Below, in pieces: positions 45,856-57,900 of a DNA stretch of 64,000 nt; positions within the stretch are counted from its first letter, which is position 1; each line of letters begins with the position of its first letter. Below the pieces are notes generated by a model that did not search any database, was not told the origin of the DNA, and saw nothing but the letters and a program-made list of their open reading frames with translations. Origin of the DNA: Rosa chinensis (Eukaryota > Streptophyta > Magnoliopsida > Rosales > Rosaceae); NCBI RefSeq assembly GCF_002994745.2, contig NC_037090.1, positions 9,173,501-9,237,500 on the forward strand, read 5' to 3'. The position numbers and the translations under genes are program-made.

Positions 45856-48800
45856 TATACATATACATATTATATATATATATATATACATGTATATATA
45901 TATATATATATTATAAGTCTCATAGTTATATATACATAATACCTATGTGTTTTGAATTTATATATATAAGACTTGATCGATCGATCGATCATGCTAATTG
46001 GGAGGTTACGCCCTAACCCAATATATTATTAGTTATGAAAGTAGATAAGAGATCATCTATGGTAAATCACGAATATGCTAATTTGGAGATTCCGCGCAAA
46101 CTGGGATGCTAACTAGGAGATTCCGCATATTTAGATAAGAGATCATGCTAACTGGGAGATTTCGCCCTAAAACCCTAAACCTTAATAGTAAATCATGATT
46201 ATGACTACATTAACAATCATCGATTGTACTAGAAACTTGTATAAGTGATCTACTCATGAAGACCTAAAATTGAATAGTGGAGATGTCGATATATGAAATT
46301 GAAAAGTGGGTCTCACATGCAAGAGATCTCTTAAAATGGCCAAAGAAAATATCCGTTAGTGGAAGACTCCTACACACACGCACACAACTCAATTCATTGT
46401 TGATCGATCATGTGTGCTTGTCCACGCACACACTATATTATTACACAGTACTATTCATTATCGATCACATACATACTACATATATAGTAAGAATTTCCCT
46501 CCACACATATATGAATTTGTATACAGTAGACATTGATCGATCATATACAATTATATAGAATAGCTAGACGAGAAAAAATAGAATACTAGCGAGTACATTT
46601 GTTTTTTAAAGGCTAACAAGTACATATTTATATATCAAGAATGTTATGAAATATTTTTCATTGGTCTATCTTATATTATAATAAAGATATTGATCTACAT
46701 AGTCCGACATATCAATACATATGCATTTATATATAAGTTCCATGAAAATTGATTAAAAAAAAAAAAAACTTCCCGCCTAGGGAGGAAAAAATTTCCCTCC
46801 TATGGAGTATATTTTCTCCCTCCTATGCATTTATACATACCCTAATAAGGAGTCTTATCTCACCAAAAAAAGGAAAGACTCCTTATTTCTCCTCATGTTT
46901 AGTTCAACTAAATAATTAAAAAAATAAAACTTCCGTTGCTACACACTTATTTCTCAAACCCTAAAAACTTATGTTTCTAGCTTCCTCCTCTCTCATACGG
47001 CAGTGGGAATTGAGACTATATCAATCAAATTGGAGAGCAGAGGAGAGCAGGCCGATCAATAGTAAGTCATCAACAATGTGGCAGCAATATATATGCTCAA
47101 GGTCAACAGAGTTAGGTCAATCAAATTGGATGATCCAATGATTCATAATTAGAGGATCTCCTAAGGCTTCAGATATATTGATTGCAATTATGTAATTGCA
47201 ATGCTTGTATGTTTTCTCATATTATTTCTAACACAGTTTTTTTTTTTTTTTTTGGGATATGTATAGAGTGAAGTGGAGTGGATCGGAATCACTGTTGATT
47301 CATTCTTTCGGTGCGGTGCGGCAAGCAAAAGCAAAATTAGGTACATATACAACTCTCTCTGTTTTGTTTCTCATTTTGTTTCTAGTTTTTTTTTTTTTTT
47401 CTGTACATTGATATGGGAGTGTCTTCTTTGATTTAAATTTGGTATATATGTTCATACTTTACAGCAGTTTTCTGATTTGTTGACCTAGGTAGACAATCTC
47501 TTACAACTGTACCAATCCATTAATAATTTGGAAATAGTTTCTTCTAGAAAATTTAAATAGACAAATTGATGATTAATACAGAACTGGAATCACTCAAAAA
47601 TGATATTTCTACATTTAGTTATGAATTTCTGAACTTAAGTGTTAGTAAATTATATTATTTTTAACCTAGGTAAACGTTTACTTAAAACTGTACCAATCCA
47701 TTAAGAAAATTGAAAAAGTTCCTTCTAGAAAATTTAAATAGACAGCTTGAGGATTGATACAGAACTGGAATCACTCAAAAATAATATTTCTACATTTAGT
47801 TATGAATTTCTGAACTTAAGTGTTAGTAAATTTTCGTATTTTTAACCTAGGTAAACGTTTACTTAAAACTGTACCAATCCACTAAGAAAATTAAAATAGT
47901 TCCTTCTTGAAAATTTAAATAGACAACTTGAGTATTGATACAGAACTGGAATCACTCAAAAATAATATTTCTACATTTAGTTATGAATTTCTGAACTAAG
48001 TGTTAGTAAATTTTCTTATTTTTAACCTAGGTAAACATTTACTTAAAACTGTACCAATCGATTAAGAAACTTGAAAAAGTTCCTTCTGGAAAATTTAAAT
48101 AGACAAATTGATGATTGATACAGAACTAGAATCACTCAAAAATGATATTTCTACATTTAGTTATGAATTTCTGAACTTAAGTGTTAGTAAATTATCTTAT
48201 TTTTAACCTAGGTAAACGTTTACTTAAAACTGTACCAATCCATTAAGAAACTTGAAAAAGTTCCTTCTGGAAAATTTAAATACACAGCTTGAGGATTGAT
48301 ACAGAACTGGAATCACTCAAAAATAATATTTCTACATTTAGTTATGAATTTCTGAACTTAAGTGTTAGTAAATTATCTTATTTTTAACCTAGGTAAACGT
48401 TTACTTAAAACTGTACCAATCCATTAAGAAACTTGAAAAAGTTCCTTCTGGACAATTTAAATAGACAACTTGATGATTGATACAGAACTGGAATCACTCA
48501 AAAATAATATTTCTTCATTTAGTTATGAATTTCTAAACTTAATGAATCATGTGGAATAGGAATCACTTCAAAAAAATATTTCTACATTTAGTTATGAATT
48601 TAATTCTCTTCATCTGGTGTTGATGAAAATGCTTTTTTTATCATTACCATAGGCTATAATCGAGCTTTGTAATTTTTTTAAAGAGTTATGTGCTAAAGTA
48701 TTGAGGGCAGAGGATTTGGAACTTCTTGAGAAAAGTGTGTTCATAACTCTTTGCAAGTTGGAAAAAGTATTCCCACCAGCATTTAAGTTCCATGTAAGTA

Positions 48801-51800
48801 AAGCAATAGAGTGTTGGAGGAAGTTCCATGTAAGTAAAGCAAAGGAAGGAAAAGAAGAACATTGGAAAAGTGACAAGGCTAAGGAAATTTATGTAAGTTT
48901 CTATACTGCATTCGTAAGTCAAATTTTTCCTATTCATATATTATTGTGATGGTTTACGTATGATTAAATTTGTATAATTTTATTTGAAGGATGATCTTAC
49001 TGAAAGAAAGAATAGAGTGGAAGAAGTGTTTGGTGAAGCTGATGATTGGGAAATATATCAGAAAGTGATTGGTGGGCCTAGTCACGGTCGTGTACTTGGT
49101 TTAGGTGCTGGGGTGAAACTAAAAGATTACAATTCACCTAACCAAACTTGTAATAAGCCTACATGTTTGGAAGAAAAAGAAGATTATGAAAGAGTGAAAG
49201 GCCAAGTTGAATCTCTGACAGATAAATTGGACAAGTTGACTCAAATTGTTCAAAGTTTGCTGCCTAATACCTTAGACAATTCTAAAGCAAGAAACTCACA
49301 TTCTGTGGTACTATTTCTATCTTTCAAATATTTGTATATGTTGCTATTGTTCATGCTATTTACTGCATGTTTTAGCTCTTACTTATTTTGCATTCTAAGT
49401 TCTGTGTTTTTCTTTTACAATAGGACAATATTGCAACAGATTCAAGTGCACACCATGATGAAGATGGTACTGATGAAGATGGTACTGAAGATGTTGCTGA
49501 TGAATATGATGCAAACTCTAGTTAAGACTTTTATTAGATATATTGTTAGCTTCTTTGCTTAAGAATGATTATATTATAAAGACCAAATATTGAATATTTA
49601 TCTTTATCTGAACATGTATGAATGATTAACTATGTTTCTTCTAATGCAATTTTTTTATGAAGATTTAATTGTCTCCTTGTATGTTTAATAAAAAATTATC
49701 TTGATTCATCTACCTCTTCCAATCAGGTTAATTGACAATTAAATTGAGTGGGAGGAAAAAAAAATTGCTAACAAATTTCGACGAATAAACCTCGTGAAAA
49801 ACATTTCCGACCACTTTTTCCGACTACAATATCATTCTCGGAAATATTAGACTATATTTTTCCGACAGAAAATATCAATTTCCGAGGAAAATATGACCCT
49901 CGAAACTTATTCATTTTCGATGCCAAATAGTCGTCGGAATTAAATATTCTTATCGGAAATAGTTTTTCCGACCACTACTATTTGTTGGAAATAAGTCCTT
50001 GGAAAAAAATGGATTGGCTAGCAACCAATTTTTTCCTGCAAGCAACAAATTATTTCCAACAAACATCTTTTGTCGGAAATACTATTTGTCGTCATTGAGG
50101 AGTAACAATTTCCGACCACCGAAAAATTATTTACGACCACATTTGGCTGTCGAAAATATATCTTTTTCCGAGGGTTGGTCGGAAAAAGACTATTTCCGAT
50201 GATATTTTTTCCGAGGACCACCGAGGGCACCTAGCTGTCGGAAATAGCTTTTTCCGACGGGGAAAGTGCCTTTTGCAACCAAACACCACCCTTGGAAATG
50301 ACTATCATTGTTGTAGTGTTTGCTTTGAAAGTTAGTTATATATAGCTAAAAATTGAAAAAACTGAGCGTTTTAGGGTTGGGGTTTTCAAAACGCTTTCTA
50401 CTGCTTGTCCGGCGGCCCTTCTGTGCCAGCAACGGCGCCATGCCTTGCCGGCATGAGATAGGAGAAGCCGGATGGGCCTCGGTTTCTTTTGCTCTCTGCT
50501 ATGAAAAGCTTGGTTGTTTAGGCATGGTTTTCTTCCATTCTCTGGTGGCGGCGCTGCTGGTAATGCGAGCCGGCCAGCGCAGATCTAGTGTGGGCTGGGG
50601 GATGGCTTCAGGGCGACGTGATCTGGTTAGGGCTGTCCTTCGATGCTGTGGTGGTTCTGTCTGGTGGAGCGTCGGTGATCGACATGATGGTGGTGGGATA
50701 CATTGGAGATGGTGGAGGTGGATGACCCTTGGCTTATGGAGGTTGTGCAGAGGTGAAGGTGATGTTAGGATGTTGATTGACGAGATCTGTGGCAATCTTG
50801 TCTGGGTTCATGATGCATGGCGGTGGTTGGTGGCTCTGTGGGTGTGGAGTCTGAGACTGGGGCGTTGGCTTGGGTTTGGCATGATGTATGGAGCTTGGTC
50901 AGTCACCGACAGTGGGTTGGATATCAAGTGGTTAAATCGATTAGGGCAGTGGCTGTGCAGTGGGTGGGGTGCTGTTACTAGGCTAATGGAGGTGGCGGTA
51001 CCTGAGCGATTGGTCAATCATGGTAGTTTCTTTCAGTTTTTTATTAGGGTTTTAGTTTCAGGTTTTTGGTTAGGTCAAATAAAACGTCCCTACTCAATTG
51101 AGCTAGGGTTTGGAGGTTTTGGTCGTGTTGTGGAGCCATCTATATGGTGTTACTCCTGGGAATAATATGTTACAAATTCGATGCTGTTTGGTTATCAACG
51201 GAAAGGTGCATTTCCCTTGCACGTGGTCTGGCGGTGTACTTACATAGGCATTCACAAGCATAATTAGCTATAATGAGCCATGCTCATGCTACCACTAGAG
51301 GTACTAACTCCCGCCAAAGGAGTAACCCACAGAAACACAGCCAAACAGGCTATCACCTGAGCCCCAGCTCGCCTCCAGATCGCCGCTGACGTGCCGCCAC
51401 GCGCCACGCCAAGTTGGCATTAGTAGCTTCAGAAGCTGGGGACTGAAGCACATCAGTCTCACATCGAAAACATGGAGAAGATCAGTTCCCTCCTCACCTA
51501 TAAAAGGTTCTCTCCTCTCTCCTCATTGATTACACATTTAATACTTACCTACTGTTACTTTGTCAACACTACAACAATGATAGTCATTTACAAGGGTGGT
51601 GTTTGGTCGGAAAAGGCACTTTCCCCGTCGGAAAAAGCTATTTCCGACAGCTAGGTGCCCTCGGTGGTCCTCGGAAAAAATATCATCGGAAATAGTCTTT
51701 TTCCGACCAACCCTCGGAAAAAGATATATTTTCGACAGCCAGATGTGGTCGTAAATAATTTTTCAGTGGTCGGAAATTGTTACTCCTCAACGACGACAAA

Positions 51801-54800
51801 TAGTATTTCCGACAAAAGATGTTTGTTGGAAATAATTCGTTGCTTGTAGGAAAAATTTGGTTGCTAGCCAATCCATTTTTTTCCAAGGACTTATTTCTGA
51901 CAAATAGTAGTGGTCGGAAAAAACTATTTCCGATAAGAATATTTAATTCCGACGACTATTCGGCATCGAAAATGAATAAGTTTTGAGGGTCATATTTTCC
52001 TCGGAAATTGATATTTTCTGTCCGAAAAATATAGTCTAATATTTCCGAGAATGATATTGTAGTCGGAAAAAGTGGTCGGAAATGTTTTTCATGAGGTTTA
52101 TTCGTTGAAATTTGTCAGCAATTTTTTTTCCCTCCCACTCAATTTAATTGTCAATTAACCTGATTGGAAGAGGTAGATGAATCAAGATAATTTTTTTATT
52201 AAACATACAAGGAGACAATTAAATCTTCATAAAAAAATTGCATTAGAAGAGACATAGTTAATCATTCATACATGTTCAGATAAAGATAAATATTCAATAT
52301 TTGGTCTTTATAATATAATCATTCTTAAGCAAGGAAGCTAACAATATATCTACTAAAAGTCTTAATTAGAGTTTGCATCATATTCATCAGCAACATCTTC
52401 ATCACCATCTTCATCAGTACCATCTTCATCATGGTGTGCACTTGAATCTGTTGCAATATTGTCCTATTGTAAAAGAAAAACACAGAAGTTAGAATGCAAA
52501 ATAAGTAAGAGCTAAAACATGCAGTATATAGCATGAACAATAGCAACATATACAAATATTTGAAAGATAGAAATAGTACCACAGAATGTGAGTTTCTTGC
52601 TTTAGAATTGTCTGAGGTATTAGGCATCAAACTTTGAACAATTTGAGTCAACCTGTCCAATTTATCTGTCAGAGATTCAACTTGGCCTTTCACTCTTTCA
52701 TAATCTTCTTTTTGTTCCAAACATGTAGGCTTATTACAAGTTTGGTTAGGTGAAGTGTAATCTTTTAGTTTAAGTTCAAAAATTCATAACTAAATGTAGA
52801 AATATTATTTTTGAGTGATTTCAGTTCTGTATCAATCATCAAATTGTCTATTTAAATTGTCTAGAAGGAACTATTTCAAGTTTCTTAATGGATTGGTACA
52901 GTTTTAAGTAAACGTTTACCTAGGTTAAAAATAAGAAAATTTACTAACACTTAAGTTCAGAAATTCATAACTAAATGTAGAAATATTATTTTTGAGTGAT
53001 TCCAGTTCTGTATCAATCATCAAGTTGTCTATTTAAATTGTCCAGAAGGAACGTTTTCAATTTTCTTAATGGATTGGTACAGTTTTAAGTAAACGTTTAC
53101 CTAGGTTAAAAATAAGAAAATTTACTAACACTTAAGTTCAGAAATTCATAACTAAATGTAGAAATATCATTTTTGAGTGATTCCAGTTCTGTATTAATCA
53201 TCCATTTGTCTATTTAAATTGTCTGGAAGAAACTATTTCCTAATTATTAATGGATTGGTGCAGTTGTAAGAGATTGTCTACCTAGGTCAACAAATCAGAA
53301 AACTGCTGTAAAGTATGAACATATATACCAAATTTAAATCAAAGAAGACACTCCCATATCAATGTACAGAAAAAAAAAAAAAAACAAGAAACAAAATGAG
53401 AAACAAAACAGAGAGAGTTGTATATGTACCTAATTTTGCTTTTGCTTGCCGCACCGCACCGAAAGAATGAATCAATAGGGATTCCGATCCACTCCACTTC
53501 ACTCTGTACATATCCCAAAAAAAAAAAAAACTGTGTAAGAAATAATATGAGAAAACATACAAGCATTACAATTACATAATTGCAATCAATATATCTGAAG
53601 CCTTAGGAGATCCTCTAATTATGAATCATTGGATCATCCAATTTGATTGACCTAACTCTGTTGACCTTGAGCATATATATTGCTGCCACATTGTTGATAA
53701 CTTACTATTGATCGGCCTGCTCTCCTCTGCTCTCCAATTTGATTGGTACAGTTTCAATTCCCACTGCCGTATGAGAGAGGAGGAAGCTAGAAATATAAGC
53801 TTTTAGGGTTTGAGAAATAAGTGTGTAGCGAAGGAAGTTTTATTTTTTTAATTATTTAGTTGAACTAAACATGAGGAGAAATAAGGAGTCTTTCCTTTTT
53901 TTGGTGAGATAAGACTCCTTATTAGGGTATGTATAAATGCATAGGAGGGAGAAAATATACTCCATAGGAGGGAAATTTTTTCCTCCCTAGGGGGAAGTTT
54001 TTTTTTTTTTTTTTCTTAAATCAATTTTCATGGAACTTATATATAAATGCATATGTATTGATATGTCGGACTATGTAGATCAATATCTTTATTATAATAT
54101 AAGATAGACCAATGAAAAATATTTCATAACATTCTTGATATATAAATATGTACTTGTTAGCCTTTAAAAAACAAATGTACTCGCTAGTATTCTATTTTTT
54201 CTCGTCTAGCTATTCTATATAATTGTATATGATCGATCAATGTCTACTGTATACAAATTCATATATGTGTGGAGGGAAATTCTTACTATATATGTAGTAT
54301 GTATGTGATCGATAATGAATAGTACTGTGTAATAATATAGTGTGTGTGTGGACAAGCACACATGATCGATCAACAATGAATTGAATTGTGTGCGTGTGTG
54401 TAGGAGTCTTCCACTAACGGATATTTTCTTTGGCCATTTTAAGAGATCTCTTGCATGTGAGACCCACTTTTCAATTTCATATATCGACATCTCTACTATT
54501 CAATTTTAGGTCTTCATGAGTAGATCACTTATACAAGTTTTTAGTACAATCGATGATTGTTAATGTAGTCATAATCATGATTTACTATTCAGGTTTAGGG
54601 TTTTAGGGCGAAATCTCCCAGTTAGCATGATTTCTTATCTAAATATGCGGAATCTCCTAGTTAGCATCCCAGTTAGCGCGGAATCTCCAAATTAGCATAA
54701 TCGTGATTTACCATAGATGATCTCTTATCTAGTTTCGTAACTAATAATATATTGGGTTAGGGCGGAACCTCCCAATTAGCATGATCGATCGATCGATCAA

Positions 54801-54861
54801 GTCTTATATATATAAATTCAAAACACATACGTATTATGTATATATAACTATGAGACTTATA

Positions 54862-54916
<55 letters not shown>

Positions 54917-57900
54917 ATATGTATATGTATATGTATATATATATATATTATAAGATTTATCCGATCTTACCTTATAACCAATATATAATAAAATTGTTTT
55001 GTTTATATATATGCATCAATTCTAATAAACTAATAATATACTCATCAATCAACCTGTGGAAAAATGGTAAAATTAATTGTGAAAGTTAGAGATCCTATGT
55101 TCAATTCTCCTCTTTGACATAATATTTTTATAAAAATAATACAATTTAGAGAAATATTTTCAAGGGTCACTAGCCGTCGGAAATACGTACTTTGTTCATT
55201 ACCGAGGGTACTTTGTTGCCCTCGCAATTAAGAAATCATTTTCGACAAAGTCAACTGCCTCTCGGAAATAGGTCTATCATTACCGACGACACAAAATGTT
55301 GTCGAAAATAATACTGGCGCCAAAAGGTCCCTCCAATTTTTTTGTTTTTCTGATGAAATTGGAACTCTTTTCCTACCACATATTGTCCCTCGGAAATAAA
55401 ATATATTTTGACAGAACATTTCCGACGACCATTTTTTGTGGTCGAAAAAGGAGTCTTTTTGCGAGGGCAATTTTGTGCCGTAGGAAATTTTGGTCGGAAA
55501 TGAGGACTTTTGTTGTAGTGCAACATAAATACATTGACTAACTTAGGCATCGAAGAAGAGAAGACCGCCCAGCGCGGTCTCCCTCTGACGCCCCCTTGTA
55601 TTTTACTTGACAAGTAGCGGGAACTCTGAGTATGGTTTATAGCGGTCCGCCCATCGGACCAGCGTTAGTAAAAGATTTAGCTACCGCTAAACTTTAAACA
55701 TTAACAGGCGGTTTATGGATACGGTGTGGAAGAGGGTGGAGTGGTTCGTCGGGATGTTGGTGACAAGGTCGTATCATAACACTCGGGATTGGTTATCGTT
55801 CTTTGTAGTCTAGGGTGATAGGCGTAAAAATTGGTTAGGGTTGGACCTTTTCGGTTCATGGATGTTACTATTAGTGACGGACCCATAACTAGGGATCTTG
55901 ATAGGAATATGTGTCGTGGTGTTGACACCACAACCGGTTATTCCAATGCCTTGTAATTTTTTTTGTTATTAATGGATTCTATTTCTTCTAAAATATATAT
56001 ATATATATATATATATAGCTAAAAGTTGAACTATCTATTCTATAAGGGATGCTCAGATGACTGCTTCAATGTATTTCAATTCTATTTTAGGTATATATGT
56101 AATTTAATAATCATTATTTCTTTAGTTTCTACAAAAAAAGGCCAAACTAGAAATCATTTTACTACCATCACTTTCATTCCATTTTTATTGAATAAACTGT
56201 ATTTGGTTTTGTTTTTTTTTTTTTTAAAGACGTGCAAAGGCTCCCGTTAGATAGGAGTAATAATGCTCCCACCCAAAATATTATTACTTAAGTTTGGAGA
56301 GTATAACAAGGGGACATAAAACCTGAACCTCGTGATACATTACAAGTTTACAACCATCCACAATAAGAACATCTTGAATGATATCAGGTATGTCATTAAG
56401 CCACAACTCATCCAACATGGATACATTAGCAAACTGCATTTGTTTACACGTTTTAGATGACCAAATGGTTAAGGTGTTGGCAAATCTTCATGTAGACATG
56501 ATTTTTATATCAGAATACAAACAATAAACTGTTAGGATTATTCAAATAAATTGCATAATAGTTGAGAATAGTAAAACTCCGCACATTTTAATTTGAATAA
56601 GTCCATAAGCCAGAAATATCTAAAATTGTGCAAACCAATAAAAAGACAGCAGAATTACATTCATTTATAATTTATATGCATAAGTGACATGTTTTTGGTT
56701 ACTCTTCATATTTTCTTTTCTTCACATAGTTACTTTTAAATCACTGTAGACATCTTGAAGACATTATTATTCAAAATTGATCCTACTCTCATCCATGTGT
56801 CAAAAGACGAAGAGGAAGAGGGGATGCCTCCTCTTGCACTTGCAGCATATATAGGTAACTTTGATGCCGTACGCTGCTTGTTAGACAAATGCAGTAACGA
56901 TGCATACAGGCAGGACACAAATGGATTCTTTCCGATACACATAGCGTCCCGAAACGGCAACATCAAGATAGTTCAAGAATTCCTCAATCATTGCCCAGAC
57001 TTGAAGGAGTTACATGACAAGCAAGGCCGGAACATTCTTCATGTGGCAGCTGCGTATGGACGAGCTAAGCTGGTTGAATATATGCTTGGAACGACCAAGC
57101 TTGAAATGCTTCTCAACGAAAGAGATAATTTCGGAAACACCCCTCTACACGTAGCTGTTCAGAACTGGCATCCTAGGATTGTCAAAATTCTGACCCGGGA
57201 TAAGAGAGTTCACCAAAAGATTCTCAACAATAAGGGCATGACAGCATTTGATATTGCAGAGAAGTCCGAGGTGCATAAAGACATGCTGTTTCGATGGGTA
57301 TTTTCTCAAAACAACTTACTATTTTTCTAAACCTTGGTTGAAGTCTCGATTAAAGGACAAAAAAGGATGAATGCATGACCAAAAGATTGTTTTTTTTTTT
57401 TCCATTGCAGAAACTAACTTTGATGGCCTTGAGATTAGCTAATGCTCCCCGATCTGAGATACAAAGAGTTGCAAAAGAAAGTGGAGCAAATGATTATGGT
57501 GAGAAGACCAAGAATAATCCTGATTATCTACTATTCTCAAGAGAAAATATGAATACTCTCCTTATAGTGTCGACACTGGTGGCTGCTATAACTTTTGCTG
57601 CTGGCTTCACTGTGCCGGGAGGATATAAGAACTCTGGAACTGACGAAGGCATGGCAACCTTGCGTAATACAGCTCTATTCCAAATATTCCTGATATGCAA
57701 CACCATTTCAATGTACAGCTCTATTACCGTTGCGATTGCGCTTATCTGGGCACAGGCAGGTGATCTTAAAATGATTTGTGTTGCTGTGAGGACTATACTA
57801 CCCATGTTAGGCCTAGCTCTTATAATGATGTCCGTGGCATTCCTAGCTGGTGTTGATCTCGTAGCGAATAACCTTACTTGCGGCTACGTTGTCGTGGCCC

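Larger units (their letters stand above)
45257..50318 (+). mobile_element. CACTA (En/Spm) element 1, 5.06 kb
   Basis: Ends CACTACAACAAAAG (45257) and, inverted, CACTACAACAATGATAG (50318), with the 3-bp duplication TTT on both sides (45254-45256, 50319-50321). Subterminal regions (45270-45610 and 49770-50300) are packed with tttccgac and its inverse, the transposase-binding type of repeat. The interior contains a microsatellite (45822-45910), repeated gctaactgggagatt-like words (45990-46165), a 180-bp repeat array (47483-48600) and remnants of transposase genes (48640-49525). It lacks a complete TNP2 transposase and so depends on another copy. Confidence 0.92.
51567..55520 (-). mobile_element. 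CACTA (En/Spm) element 2, 3.95 kb, inverted relative to element 1
   Basis: Ends CACTACAACAATGATAG (51567) and, inverted, CACTACAACAAAAG (55520). The 3-bp duplication is CAA (51564-51566, 55521-55523), different from element 1, so it inserted independently. It aligns with element 1 in reverse over its full length, but lacks about 530 bp (DUF4218 and first Transposase_24 exon) and three of the six 180-bp repeats, together explaining most of the 1.1-kb length difference. Confidence 0.92.
43354..56749 (+). other. Intron 1 of the ankyrin/PGG gene, 13.4 kb
   Basis: Bounded by GTAATT and CTGTAG. It holds a retroposon (44344-44730), two CACTA elements in opposite orientation (45257-50318, 51567-55520), a split LTR-like sequence and a LINE tail (about 56210). 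Non-element sequence is AT-rich. A (GA)n run lies at 44024-44041. 43430-43640 contains a short direct repeat (tgaaatagaagcttagatgt at 43411 and 43567). Confidence 0.8.

Noticed and set aside
50353..51165. 270-codon ORF between the two CACTA elements
   Set aside because: Trp/Gly/Arg-rich product, no domain, lies in an intron, and resembles the GC-rich bodies of retroposons.
45257..55520. A single giant foldback element with arms of 4-5 kb
   Set aside because: Each arm has both CACTA termini and its own distinct 3-bp target duplication.
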